64,000 nt of DNA from Tigriopus japonicus (Eukaryota > Arthropoda > Copepoda > Harpacticoida > Harpacticidae). Positions 38,276 through 51,736 of the stretch are shown here, piece after piece (position 1 is the first letter of the stretch; every line of letters starts with the position of its first letter). The notes under the pieces are model-generated. The model made no database searches, was not told where the DNA came from, and saw only the letters and a program-made list of their open reading frames with translations. The stretch covers positions 1,127,288 through 1,191,287 of the forward strand of contig CM021320.1 in NCBI GenBank assembly GCA_010645155.1. Direction: 5' to 3'. The translations under genes and the position numbers were made by a program.

Positions 38276-41200
38276 CTCTTTGACGACTCGTCTCTTTGAC
38301 GCAACAGTCCTAAAGCATTAGGAACATACTCGCTCACCTGAAAATTTCTTTCTCCTTCGTCGTTGGAGTGTTTTGCCATTCAGTGGTTCTATCTCCCACT
38401 GGAATGTGCTCTGAATGTGCTGCTGCTTCTTCAAAAAGCCTGAGCATGAGATTTCCCATATGCCCAAATTGTATTCTTTCTTGTCTCGCTTGGTCCCAAA
38501 TGTCTCAGTAATGTTCCAGCATTCCATAGCCATCTTTGATCATCGCGTCCAAGATGGAAGCGCGAGAGAACAATAATACATTATACAAGGGCGACCAATA
38601 ACCGATGGCACATCCAAATGTGTTCCTCGATTCGGAGCGAAATGTGTTTTCCTCATTACTATCCAGACCACCCTAGAGACGGGGACTACGAAACACAATA
38701 AATAGGCTGGACATTGGACAACAATTCATTACTGAATCCATCGATCAGAACTGGTCACTCAAAAAGAAGCAAGTCAGGATGAAAACAGAGAAACCACGGA
38801 AACTTGGATCAAAGACTGGGTCCACTTATTTTGATGGGACTGAAAGAACTTTGTCATCGAAGAACAAAAAGAATATCGTGAAGCTAGAAAGAATAATCAA
38901 GTGGTTTTCCTCGTACCTCTCCAATGTCATCCAACTCCAAAGGATAATATAACCACAAAGCTCGGCCTCCAGATGAAAGAATTTTTGATTAGGCCGGCAA
39001 AAAAGGCCACAGAGAGCGGGCCTAGCTGGATATCTTGAGGTAAGAAAGTGAACTAATTCCCAACCAGCCTCTCCAGACACGTGATTGTACTCCCTGCTGG
39101 GTTTCTTCCCCAGAGACCGTCCCACAGTCATCAATGGATCACTTAATCTCGGACAATAGAGAGAATCTTCCACCCTAACAATATCTAGCAAATGATTTTC
39201 CTACTTAGAGGATCCTCTACTTTTCCTACCTAAATGATCTACGATATCTGCCATTAATCATGCCCTTCTAGGAACGAGCTTCGGGTCGTTTTCAACAATA
39301 TTTATCATCTTCGGCGAGAACTTCCTCCAAACGCCCCTTTGGGACATGAAAAGAAATGAGCTTTCCTTCTTAGTTTTTACACACACTAGTGGGAACAAGA
39401 GTGCTTTTGTTCCATTCCAGCCTCGTCACAAGAGTATAAACTGACACCACTCCCCTGCAAAATCCCCGAAATGGCAGCTTCATCATCTTTGAGTGGACTT
39501 ATCCGTGTTGTCGTTCTAGTTGGGAGACCTCGAAAGTGCACGAATAAAAACGGGCTTGATATCCCAAGAATGACAAGTCATAAGTACAGACACGGCATCT
39601 GAAGCCCTGAACAACGGGAGGGTTAAACTCCCATGGTACTGTTTAACAATTGACTTTTCAAATGTAAACATTCACACAACCTTTGCAGTATTTTCCAACC
39701 AAAAGGATAAATCACGCAAATCTCATGATCTCTCTTGGAAATCCATAGAGAGACACACGAACCCCATCGATACATACCCCACAGGCATGGCATGTGTTTG
39801 GAAATGTGTTCTTCATCGAAATCTGAATGAGCTTTGGGAGTCCTTTCTCTCGCTCACCGTCCCTCTTACAACTCAAGATCCCCAGAGTTCTTGGCACCCA
39901 GGAAAAGGCTTTTCCTTTTTCCACTTCCCATTCTCTCTTCCTCTGTTCCTTGTTCCTACGTACGTAGTTGGGGCCTGAGTTCTTAGCTCTTTGTCGAAGA
40001 AAGAAGGATGAGTCGTGGCAACACCTTTTTTCATTTCGGGCCATCTTGACAAGAAAGAAAACACTCGAAATGTTGTTGTTCTTGAATCCAAAAGAAAAAA
40101 ATACCAACGAGAGAAGTTGCCATCTTTCATGTCACATCCGTCTGAACCAGGTTTGGCATATTTGGAACAACCTCAAGATTCTAAAGTTGTGCACTTCTCC
40201 TAACTAGAGGAACCTTTGACATTGAGAGGTGAAGCTCCCTGGCGCGACAAAAACATATCTTTAATCCTGTCGCCCAGGAAAAAATTCAGTTGCTTTATGG
40301 TCCATGCCTTTTATCTTGGGTAGGAGTTTAATTCAGCGTCTGGGGAATTGATGACACCCATTTCTCCACCGTCCCGTTTACTCCGTCTTGAGGAAAGGTG
40401 GCTGGTGAATCATTTAAATCCAAATGTTCGGCCATTATTTCCAACCTTGAACGTTGGATGGGTAAAGTTTCGTCTGACTTCACTCTTTCCTCATGTACGT
40501 CGGAGATCCAGCGAGGAATGACCATCGCTTCAAGGGGCTTTGGAAATATATTTTTTGCTCGAAAAAACAATTTCAGATCCTCCTATCGTCCTTGCGGATG
40601 CCATTATTACATAACATGGCATCATCTGGGGACCCAATAGTGAGCAGAAGAAAACATCGATCAAGAAAGTCGATATTTTATTGTGCACTGACAAGGGCTT
40701 TTGTTTCGATCGCTTCTTACTCGATGTAGTGGCAAAGCCTGAGGGGAAACACTCCTTTCCCTCGAATTTATTTCTTTCATTTCTCTTTTGAGGCCCTGTC
40801 ACCCCAAAAAAGAAGCGGAAGATCAGATGGAAATAGATAAAAAGTAGTGAAGAGTCTATCTAAATAATTGAATTCTTCCACGCATCCGTTCAAAATTTGG
40901 CCTTTCATATGCGTTTGGCTTTTGATCACGCTTCATCAATGAACGAACCATCCACAAAGCAAACATGGTTGGCACTGAGAACTGTTCAAATATAAATACG
41001 TACATACGTGTTCTAGACTGAGGTCAACATCATACACGCATATGTGTGCCTACAAAGACATCGTAAAAGCGGAAGTGTGTGCGTGTGTGACTGACTGACT
41101 TGTCGTCAAATTATTCCCTCTCGTTCCATTTGAGTTCAATTACTAGCGTGCCAAGCTCGATGCCGAAGTCATTCACCGTCTCATTGTCGTTCAGTTATCC

Positions 41201-42083
41201 ACAGAAAGGGTCTGATTATCATGGAAAAGACCACCATCTCAAAAGGGATTGTGATTCACAGGACATCAAATGCGTGGTTGTTGTAGTACACGTACCATGT
41301 TGAAGCCGACTTGAATTCAAACTGGTATCGATCATAAAGCACCGTGTCGACTTATTCAACTCGAGTGAAGACGCTAAAGTGGTGTATTGTTTTATGGTTG
41401 TTTCGCTAGAGGCCAAACTTTATAATGTACCGTACAAGAAGGGGCCGAGGAGAAGTTTTATTTTCCCATGATAGGCTTGACAATCGCAGGGTAATTGCAG
41501 GGATCTCTCGACAAGAGCACGTGTCACCTGAGTGTTGTGTACGTTGAATGAACTTTTTCCCGTTCCAGTTTGACCCACGCCTTTAGTTTTGTACCCGTGG
41601 AAAATTGGTCCGTTCAATAAATAATGATTTCCTGTCTGATTCACGCGTGTGTTTATCATAATCCCATCACGGGAGAGATATTTAATCCATAGCGAATATG
41701 CCACAAGGACTCACCAAAACAAAAACCACATTTTCTTTGTTTGAGGAAGCCATATTCTTGATGGATAGGTTTGGTGCGAAAATTCGCCAGATTCGATATC
41801 TGCGAGTTGTCCTTGAATCGAGTCTTTTTTTTCCTTATTATCTACCTATGTTTATTATTATCATCGTTATTGCAGCAATCCGCATTCGTCTCCGATCTAT
41901 TGCACCACTAGATTCTATCAAGGAAGAAGACAAGATATTTCTTGGATGCATTTTCCATTTACGACTTCTTACAGGTACGCCATAATGGTCCATAATGGAC
42001 ACATCTTCTTAAACTAAAAACAGACAGCCACAATCAATTGTTCACGTGTAGCCAGGTGTCGTGGAGACCCGTCACAAATTTAG

Positions 42084-42296
42084 CTATCTATGAATTGAAA
42101 TGTCTTGAGAAATCCCATCATCAGCATATCCGCCTCCAAAGCTAAGGACATTCGGGCAATTCTGAGTGTTATGGCAAACTTCTTCCACATTTGTGCAAGA
42201 TGTCGTTGAAATGAAATCTAGCCTCACAATCGTCCTCGGCAATTCGGATCCTGTTTCACGTGTTCCCTCGACTTCACAGATCACACAATTTATCAC
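42084..42296 (-). CDS. Candidate Cys-containing exon, unknown function
   Basis: The frame is open after a TAA near 42330, with no ATG at its start, so it would need to be an exon. The peptide has regularly placed cysteines (NCVICEVEG, TTSCTNVEEVCHNTQNCPN) and acidic residues, as in an extracellular domain. An acceptor-like CTTTCAAG lies upstream. It ends at a stop with no visible partner exon. Boundaries and coding status are uncertain. Confidence 0.2.
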   Translation of the reverse strand: MINCVICEVEGTRETGSELPRTIVRLDFISTTSCTNVEEVCHNTQNCPNVLSFGGGYADDGISQDISIHR

Positions 42297-45200
42297 GGAA
42301 ATTGATATCTTGAAAGCTCTTTAGTACTTTGGTAAAACTATCATGGATTGGAGGTGTCTCATATCGAAACTTACAGTATGTACGTACAGTTCTACATAAA
42401 GAGGAACGTGAACGAATTTTGTTGTACTGAAGACTACGAAGAGGATAGCGCCTTTCGCGTTGGCTTTGTTTCGAGTTCTATGCCACAAAGAAAATAGAAA
42501 TGCCTCTCGCACGATAAAATTTGAAAGGTTTTCCCGCCATAAATCACGAGTGCAAAATATTTTGCCAAACCACCCAGAACTTGAAAGGTACCGAGGCAAA
42601 AAGTATTTCAACCCTACTTATGCGACCACCGCCATTAAAACCACATCATATGTATGTATACCGAGGCACAAGCAAAATGTCACTAGAATTAAGTCCTCCT
42701 AACGGGACTTCAATCCACGTTCCAGAAGAACCGAGCATAATAAGACATAAAGTTGTGGGTAAATTCTGGCTTAAGCATTCCTCGAAAGTCGAAACTAATT
42801 AGTCAATTGGGCCCAAAGTGAACGACTAATGGCAGGAAACTTTGCGAGTTTTCGAGTCAGAGGGCATTCTCCTCGTTTGAGTGAGTAGAATTGGAGGCGT
42901 CTATTTGACAAGCAAAACAATCTTTTGTTCAGGTGCAGAAATACAGTTCTGGTAACGCCACGAATTAGTCAGTTATGCCGTTGCAATGATAATTGAAAAG
43001 TGACAATCATCATCACTATTGTTAATGCTTTGCATGATGTTCATCATAATTTGAATTCCAGCAAGACATTTGGATCTTGGTTTGGCTCGAAGGGGCTATT
43101 TTTATGGTCGAATTAATCATTAATGTGGATTGTTCCATAAAATGTCATCCAAGGCACACGATCAGGAGTATTCTGTGTGAAAAACCGCTGAAGCCATGAA
43201 TGAACAACAGTCACCAAATAAAGCGGTGAGCGTTACCAAACCAATCACAAGATGGTCAAGCAATTAATGCAATGGAGGCTTTTCCCCCAAGGGCAACTCC
43301 GTACATTAGTCATCCATAGTACATAGCTCGAGTACTTATGAAAAATGGGGCTTAAGGGAAGGAAATAAAAAAAACTTTGGTCATATTTTTCTATTCGTTC
43401 ACAACAAGAATACTCAAAGGAAGCGGGTGGAACTTCTCGTGTGATGATTAACGTCGTATCGATTTATTGTCGTCCATTGACTAAGGGTTTCCTTCCTTCA
43501 AGTGGCACTTTTCAAAGTTCAGAAAGACGTTTCAAAATATCAAGGGCCCTTTTGTTCATGGGCTTGTTGTTTTCGTATCCTGTTCCACGCCGTGTCCAAT
43601 GAAGGGAGGCTTTCGAAGCGAGAGCCGCTCTCGACAAGTTCACAAATGGTTAATAAGCACTCCTGGACTTTTTTGAGTTAAACGAGCACCAACCCTGAAT
43701 AAAAGTTTCCACAAATTGTTGTTGGCGAGTAAGGTACTACCTAGTTGGTTGGAACTTCCCTTCTGCGCGTTCTTGTGATGAGTTTGAAAACTTCGAACTC
43801 GTCAACTTCTCAACGAGACCTGCCATTTCTACCACTTGAGGTCTCTGAAGTTCCAATTCGTGCCATTTTTTCTGTCACGACACCTAATGAAAGCAAAAAA
43901 TTCCAGTTTAATTTTGAAGTAAATAGCGTTTCATTCATCTCACGTTTGAAGGTCAGATAAATCAGCAAAAAGTAGGCTTTGGCAGCTGTTATTGGATTGG
44001 ATCTGGTGCCATTGGGAAATAGGTGGGAATGAAACTAGTTTCACACTTTGGCACACCGGTCTCAATTGGTTTGCTTATTTATGGCCGTTCTCACACCTAA
44101 ACCCGAATTTGGGCCCCCCAAATCCGGGTAGTTCCACATTCCATCCGACCCAAGAGAGCCTTTCGGTATTACAAAGTTGGACTCCGAGTCATTTTCCGTC
44201 TTTGGGTCGATTGGAAAAAGAGCCCCGAAGGGAAAGATTCCAGGAGACAACCAAAGTGGGTAATAATTCACGAAGAATTGGAGAGAGCGGTAAATTCTTC
44301 GCTCAACGAGATAGGTACACACAAGAGAAGACAGTACAACAAAAGAAGAACAAGAAACACGAGACGAGTTAAGAGTTAAGGCTGAGTGGTCCATCTGGGC
44401 TTACAGCAGGTTCATTTTCGGAACAGAGCCATAAAATGTGAGCAATCTCACTCGACTGCCACTTCAAATCCCTCACAAATGGGGGGACCGTCAGTAAACT
44501 AGCTAAAGCACAACCAAACGGGTACGTAGTATGAGGAGATTCATATCTTTTAACGCCGGTTTTCATTGCTTAGGAACAAGATGTGGTTTACAAGCGCGTT
44601 CCAAATAGATGTATGGAACAGACAATTGCAAGATGAACAGAGCAGTGTCCTATCTTGAAGGTTCTTAAAAATGAAAATCCGTGCTTAGTCAATCTCCAAT
44701 GTAATGAAGTCAAGTACTAAGTCCCAAGGCCTCTCGCTTAATAGATTTTTTATGAACGTACGTAGAACGAACGAACGTATCGTGAGTCTGATCTTGGTCT
44801 TAAATGAGTGTGGCACGAAAGAGAGGGAAGGGTCCATTTTTCATGTTCATTCTCGAAATCACAATCATTTCAATGACTAATACTTTGGAACTGCAATAAC
44901 CAACCTCTGACACTGGCTGGTTGGTTGAATTCACATTGATTTTTGGCAAGAGCCCATGACGCCAAGGAAGGAACCTCCTCCCCTTAGAGAGTAGACGTTA
45001 TGGTGCTCTCCAATCAAGATGTCACAAGAGAATGAAGAATGATGGCTTCTTTGGAGGCAGAAAAGGTTGCGAAACTCGATTTCAAGACCAACAAAGCCAG
45101 TTCCAAGCCCAACTAATGAAACGAAAACCTTATATTACGCTCCCTTTGTTTACCCAGGGCAACAACTCCTTTTCACTCAAGAATTCAGCGACCTTTTCGT

Positions 45201-47008
45201 TGCTCTTTGTTGAAAAGCCCTCATTTGGTGCTTGTGCAAAATGTTGCGAATTGCAACCAAGTAACCACAATTTAATAAATGTCCTGAGAACTTGTGGCCG
45301 ACCAAGAGATTACGATCTATGTTCAATTCCAATTCGCAGAAGATTGGCCAAAACACGAAAATGATGGAAGGCAGAGTCAGAAATTGGCCTTTGATGATAA
45401 GAGTGTTTGGATAGTATTTCCTAGTATCCAAAGGCCAAACACGGGGGATCATGCCTTTCATCTAAAACTGAACGAGCTTTAAGAATTTGGTCCCTTGGAG
45501 CCTTCCCCGAAAGAGCACGTTGTTTGCATTAACAATATTCAAGAAAAGGGCACACAACCAACTTCAATATTGGACGTCCCAAAGTTGGGAACAACATGGG
45601 CAAATTTCCATGAAATTGCTCCTGGTCATCAAGACATTTACTGTATTCCAGAACAAGGCTGTGAAACATTATGGAAGAAAAAAGGAGGTACAAACAATGA
45701 CTTTTTTAGTCAGACCTCCGCAAAGACTGCCACTTTCTTGCCACTTGAGCATTGATGACTCATTTTCTTGGGAACAAATATCCAATCCTCCACTATAAAA
45801 TTTGTACCTTTCAGACACTGCAGAGTTATCGTACAATACTTTCTTTTCTTTCGCACCATCTCCATTCTGAAGAATCATTCATGTTCCCGCAAATCAAAAT
45901 GGTTTCTCATAGGGAACATTTGGAACTGTTGAATTTGAACAGATCAGAATCAGAACAAAGATCCTCGTCTAAAGCTAAAAAGGAACGAATAGTGAGTGTT
46001 GCACTTCCTTCAGGTTCCAATCGTGCTCGTAAGATTCGTGCTCCACAAAGTAATGCATCCTTCATTCTCAAAGACCTTTCGTACTTTTACTCTCATTCGA
46101 GAAAAGTCTCCGAGCGTAACAAGCTGAGGAAGACTATGGAAGTGAAAGCTTCCTGTCACAAAATGTGGTTCCTTTGTGAAACAGGTCCTTTTTGAAAACA
46201 CTTTGTGAATAGAAATTCTCGACCAAAATCGTTTAAAGAAAGGAACTCAATTGTGGCCCACAAACTGACCCGAAACATTTTTTTTGAGTGAGCCGGGGTT
46301 TTCACCGTTTGACGTGGCCTGTGTTCCTTGCCTCAAGGTTCGAAATCTTTGAGGAAGAAATCCCGTCCAGCTTCGTTGTATTTTCTCCTGGGTTTTGTTA
46401 GGGTGTGGGTGTTGGAGCGGGGAATGAAAGTTCTTCTGATTGCATTGCTTGTTCGCCCCTTGACGCCCAACTTTTTTGAGGTGATGGACAGGATAGCAAA
46501 AGGAAAAGTAGTATTGTAACTGTGCACCGAGCGGAACATCCTCGAGGATCCGACCATAAATCCCCGTTAGGAGGGAATCTCTTTCTACATGAATAAGCAA
46601 ATTGGTTTTGACTGCCAACAAGTTCGGGACTCATCGTCCCATATTCGAAACACGGACTTTCAATTGGTCGGTTGCAGAATGCCAAATCGAGTTTCCGAGA
46701 CCAACCCGGTAAACTCAAGTCCTGCTTGTTTGGGTCCAACCTTGGAACCAATTCAAACCTTAAGGCCCAGCTCTCTCAGGTCATTTCCCCCCTCAGTTTG
46801 CGACGTGTTTTCCTCGTACTGCCATAGTCTGGAGACTTGTGGTCATTTTACTGGCCCAAGTTTGAGGCATTGGCTGCAAGGCCCCACTTCCAGTATTTGA
46901 ACAGTCTGGAGCAAGGTCAGAATTGGAATAACTTAATGCACTCCCAAGTTCCAACACTCGCTTTTCTGTGTTTGGTCTTGGAGAAGAATATTGGCAAGAA
47001 GAGAGAGG

Positions 47009-47281
47009 TCACCAAAGATATGAAAAACAACCAGCATGAAAGTCTCGGAAGGCCTTCAAGGCTCTTTCGAATCTTTCCTCTGTCTCCAGGGAAATGACGA
47101 CTTCACATCTTAGAATCACCAAGGTAGCCTTGTCATATGAAATTTGCAACCTTTTCAAAGGGTTTGTTCGGTGCCGCTCTTGTAATGCCTTTTGAACGTA
47201 GTCTTTGAGCCCACATTCACTATTGGAAAAGGAAGAAAAGACCAAAAAGCTCAAGAGAACTCGACTCCCACTGAGAGTCAT
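47009..47281 (-). CDS. Candidate secreted-protein ORF with signal peptide, 90 codons
   Basis: Starts at an internal ATG of a longer open frame (to 47401). The N-terminus MTLSGSRVLLSFLVFSSFS has a short basic region, a hydrophobic core of about 12 residues and a small-residue region before NSEC, as a classical signal peptide. The rest is charged and probably helical (LKDYVQKALQERHRTNPLKR, ETEERFERALKAFRDF). If real it would be the start of a secreted or receptor protein nested in the host intron and on the same strand. No donor of good quality follows, and no family is recognised. Confidence 0.25.
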   Translation of the reverse strand: MTLSGSRVLLSFLVFSSFSNSECGLKDYVQKALQERHRTNPLKRLQISYDKATLVILRCEVVISLETEERFERALKAFRDFHAGCFSYLW

Positions 47282-47514
47282 GATTGCTGTTGAGCTTTTG
47301 AATTTGGAATAAGCGTCCCAAATTGACATTTTCCGCTCACAACGGATATCACGAACTCGCTTGCCATTGCTATCTTCCAGATACAAAATATCAGAACGCA
47401 TCCTTAGGTTTAGGTCTTAAAAAGATGTGATGCCTCTTTGTAGCGGGCCAAAAGTGCAACTTTTGATCCCAAAGAGCTAAAAAAGTAGCATGTTAAAGAT
47501 GTGAGAGGTCCATT

Positions 47515-48238
47515 TCACATAGAAATGAGGATATGAAGACAGTGATTGTGCATCCCACTTTCGGTGGGCTTTCTAACGTCACATTCGGCGATTCTTCCTT
47601 GATTGATGTTACCATTCACGAGGTCACTAAATAGCAACTTGACCTTCCAGGCTTTTGCTCTCTCAAAGAAAAAACAATCCGCCTTGATATTGTACATACA
47701 TTCAACCCAAAAAATAGGAAAATAGCCCAGTCATGGATGAGCCCCTAAACACAAAGTTTTAAGACAGCATAAAACATTTTGTCGTTTGAGAGAAGGTCCC
47801 AAAATCATTGATCGTGATGACAAGGGATTATCCTTGGTTTCACCTTCGGTTTAGGTCCCCAAACTCTCAACGTGCAACATTTTCGAGAGTAAGATTGAAT
47901 AGAATAGTCCCTCTTTTCAAAGTGGGGATTGACTTCCAATCCGTCCCTCGGTTTAGAAGACGGTCTGCTGGGAGTTTAAGGGCTTGATTTCTTGATGGAG
48001 AGGATTCAATCTCCTTCAAGGACCTAAGTATGGCGTGTTCATAAAATATAGTGGATCCCATCCAAGGTTGAGCAACTCGGCGAGCTCATTCATCCTTCCG
48101 TCTTGAAGAAGCACAGTAACCTCGAAGGCTCCAGGCTGTTTACCGACGAGATGTGTTATGGGCCTCTCACTCCACTTCAAGCCAACATAGTAGAAAAGGG
48201 ACACATGGTACCCACGTTCCCTCTAAGAGACTAAAGGG
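47515..48238 (-). pseudogene. Coding-like frames in series, possible broken gene
   Basis: Three minus-strand frames follow one another: an acceptor-like TCTCTTAG at about 48231 opens ERGYHVSLFYYVGLKWSERP and runs to a stop near 48016; an overlapping frame in another phase (47867..48061) continues with YEHAILRSLKEIESSPSR; and a third (47515..47697) has WKVKLLFSDLVNGNINQGRI and several cysteines. The first two overlap by about 45 bases, which a single indel would join. All are hydrophilic and protein-like. Family unknown; chance is not excluded. Confidence 0.2.
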
Positions 48239-49777
48239 TTCACTCACGGGCTCTTCGTTTGGTGGAGCAGAAAAGTTTTAAACGGCTCCCGCTTTCCATC
48301 CCAAGTATTAAGATTGAGGACCATTAAATTGGAAATTAACCAAATGAGCCATGTTCCTAAGGCCCAATTTTCTGATTGCCTCATTTCGAAACCCGATTAA
48401 AGACCTCGTTCGACGCTAAAAAAAGGCCAAATCAGTGATGGATTCTTCATTAAGGCAGTTCTTGTTTGTTCCTTTCGCCTGGAACGATAATGTCTCCGAA
48501 AGGATGAACAACGGAGTCCTTTTATCTTGAGTAACACGGTGAGTTGTGGTGTACCGCGACAATTGTACGAGTTGTCTCGACTTTCTTCCTATCCCCATGA
48601 AGTTACGAGGGAGAACTTTGTACTTAGGCCGACTGTTGTCAGAGATAGAACGAGAGAGAGTTAGTTGTTCAATGGTGTGACTCTCCGTGAGCATCCTGTT
48701 TGAAGGATCCCTTTGTTTGTTTCTGCGCCTTATCGAAGAGTTAATGTCCTACTCGCGAGTGACAAAGGCCTTTATTGATTCCGTTCCACTGCCAAAAACA
48801 TCCATCGCCTTAACTGTGACCCATATCTTTGAAATGACTCCGAACGCCCATTCGCAGACGCATGAAACGAGAGTGAGATAAAGCGATGTCTATCGGCATT
48901 TTATTAAGTTAATGGGCTTTTCCCCCGAACGATAGTGGTCACGCACACAAACAGTTCTACAGTTCCAAAGGAAGGGTGGGATGTGAATGGCCTCAATCCG
49001 ACATTGGATGACAAATAGTCGTCCTTTCGGAATTGGCAAAGCGTGGAACAAGAGATAATGCTTCCTCATTAACGAGCTCGCGACATCAATCAGTTATTCC
49101 TTAACAGTGTAAGTGCAATTTTGAGACTTACAGTGAATGAGGAACCCAACTAACAACGACATTCTTTTTCATTTTGAGCAAGAGCTTTGTTTTTGTCACG
49201 AAAAGCAGTGTTTCATCTTAATAAGGATTATCTCGGAAACAAAGCTGAGTCCACTTGGCTGTCCTTGGGCAAATTTAAAGACCAGCGGAAAACAAGGAGA
49301 AAAGCCATGGCCAAGGACACGTTTTCCAAGATATTCGGCCATGTTTCTTTTGCTTCGTACGCTACACTACCCATTTTGGCTACTGTCTAAGAAAGTGTCA
49401 ACCGGATTTGATGCTCAAAACAAACCGACAAATATTGAGCATATGAGCATTGGAAAGCAGTCCTAGTGGTTTGTTTCTTTCTCTCTTTCTCTTGTCTGCC
49501 TTTTCCTTATCCTTTGGGACCGTCGAAGGATGTTAAGGTCCTTTGGGAACTGTCATCGTCACAAACTAGTTTCCCAGTCAGAATATCTGACAAACAAGGC
49601 CCCCTCATATTTCGTCCATCGTTGGCCAAGGAATGTTTTTGAATTGTGAGACCAATGCAATGCGGATCATAATTCATGAGCGAGGACAAAACTGAACAAG
49701 ACAGGCCACTTCTCAAGTGAAGATCGTTACTGTCCTCAATCTGAGTCGCATCATGCGTTTCATCATTACGTTGTATC

Positions 49778-49978
49778 ATGTTCTACTCTCTGGCTATCTA
49801 CAACTATGCACCTTGGGAACAAGATCTTGCTCGAGTATCATTAGGATTATGGATCAGGAAACATGCTCCATGGAACCAAGGAGGAATGATCAATTTGCGA
49901 GGAGGCCATGTCGTTAATTACTACGCGCCAGGAGCCATACCCAATGGGAATCAGGCTTCTCCGATTTTTTGTCTATAG
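49778..49978 (+). CDS. Candidate small ORF, 66 codons, unknown function
   Basis: Runs ATG to TAG. The peptide is Gly, Pro, Trp and Asn-rich with two similar motifs, YNYAPWEQDL and KHAPWNQGGM, followed by VVNYYAPGAIPNGNQ. That composition is unusual for chance translation, but there is no recognised family, no clear signal peptide, and the frame is short. Confidence 0.2.
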   Translation: MFYSLAIYNYAPWEQDLARVSLGLWIRKHAPWNQGGMINLRGGHVVNYYAPGAIPNGNQASPIFCL

Positions 49979-51736
49979 GGAAACGTCGTATCAGGAAGAG
50001 TGCTAGCAAGCTTACATAACATGCAAACAATTCAATTCCAAATCATGTTGAACAGTACATATTTTCAAGGGGACGCTTCTCCTTTGTTGGCCTTAAGACC
50101 ATGGTTCTTTGAGATTCGTTTGTCTCGTTGTTCCAATACGTAATTTCATTTTCTAGCCCAAAAAGGGCACGGGAATACAATCATCTTGGCTAGGTATCCT
50201 CCTCCTTCTCTTCTTCTTCCTTCTTCTGCTTTGCTCTCTCCTCATCATGGCACAGAGCTCTCTGTAATCTGATAATCTTCGAGAGGATTAATCTAATCTT
50301 GAATACGTGGAACCCAAAATTCCCCGGCTGTTTACCGCTATTTTCCATTTCGAGAGTGAACAAACCCTTGATCGCATTGGGAACTTTTGAATAAAAATCT
50401 TGCTTTTCTCTGCCGCCCTTTCCAATACATTACTGAATTAACTGAATTTACTGCGGAACCGGCTGCCAACTTCAGAGTATTGTTTGTTACTTTTGTTCCG
50501 AGGGTGCATCATCATAGAGAATTCTGAAGCTCATTCGGAACACTCGGCGTCCGAAGGGAGGGTGCACTGAACGAGGAACTCAACTCCACAAGAGGGTGAG
50601 CAAGAGGGACGACGGGAGATGGAACACAAAAGTGCTCATTTCCTAGGTGCTTGCCAGTAACGTGGATCTTTGGAATTCTTGGAGCGAAATTGATATATAT
50701 TCTGGGGGTCTGTTAGGCAACACGGTTGCCCCTCAGTACACTACCCACACGTTTGCTATTGTATGGTCGTATGACTCTTGAGATGGGGTACTTAGAATTG
50801 GAAGTGAAAGGGGAACAAGGCACAAGCTCCTTCCAATCGTTGTGTTTCTTTCATCCTTTGCTACTTTTAGGGGTGGAACTAAGCACAGGGAAGGAAGAAG
50901 ATGGGTCGGAAAGAGGGTGATTTCTCTCTCCACAGATATTCGAAAGTGGTGGAGGGAAAACGAGGTCATTTACATTTTGTTTGTTTATGCACTTGTAAAG
51001 GCGAGAATGTGTTCGGAATCTGCATGATCTCGTCAAAAACACGAGGCAAACATTTCGTAGCTCAAAAAGAAACTCGGGCAAGTATCAGATATTTTTGTGA
51101 AGTCTATGGAAAGAGTTTTGGTTTGCTCACATCTTCTGTGGTAACTGGTAAATCAGTGATCTGATGTGAGTGGTTTGGCCGCTGAGCCATCCTCTTTTTG
51201 TCTATTGTACATTACATTAACCACGGAGGAGGGTTGAGATAAATCTTTTTTGAGGGGTAAAATGAAGGCGGAGGAGGAGGAGGAAGAAGAAGAAACCAAC
51301 TCGTGAAAACTTGGAGTATCGATCCATCCACGAGGAGCTTGGTTCATTCCATTGTCTCAGTGACTCAATGGTTGGGCGATAGCGCTCGTGGTTGTTGAAG
51401 TCGATTTCCCCATGGGAGTGTGGTGGCCAAGTGGTACTCCTACCGAACTACTACTACCACTACCAAACTACCATACATACGAACAAACGAACGAGTCCTT
51501 CCACGGGTTGAATGGTTGAAGAAAGGAGGGGACAACAGTTGAGTCATCGCTTTTTGAGCTCACGGAAAGCCGTCAATGACACAAGTTCCGTCCGCTCCTC
51601 AGCTCTTGGTCGTATAAAATGAACAACTGTATCTCTTGTCTCTCTCACGAACACATTTTCGGTAAATTTCAATGCACCTCTCACCCGATGTTTCCACCAA
51701 TATGATCCCAGAGGTCTAATTTTGAACGTGTCTTAC

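Larger units (their letters stand above)
2050..51736 (-). other. Giant intron (about 49.7 kb) of the minus-strand membrane-protein gene
   Basis: Inferred from the GTAAGA donor at its 5' end (51736 downwards) and the TTCTATTTCAG acceptor at 2050, with compatible phase. Extra in-frame exons inside it cannot be excluded. It holds microsatellites, hairpin-rich sequence, an inverted duplication at 17832-18376 and scattered coding-like ORFs listed separately. Between those I see no exon with convincing splice sites and long open frame; most frames of 60-170 codons are rich in Cys, Phe and Trp, as expected from chance translation. Confidence 0.65.

Noticed and set aside
45752..46195. 147-codon plus-strand ORF, and the two tandem frames just upstream separated by one stop
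   Set aside because: Somewhat protein-like (Ser/Lys/Arg-rich), but no start, splice site or family supports it, and frames on both strands overlap it.
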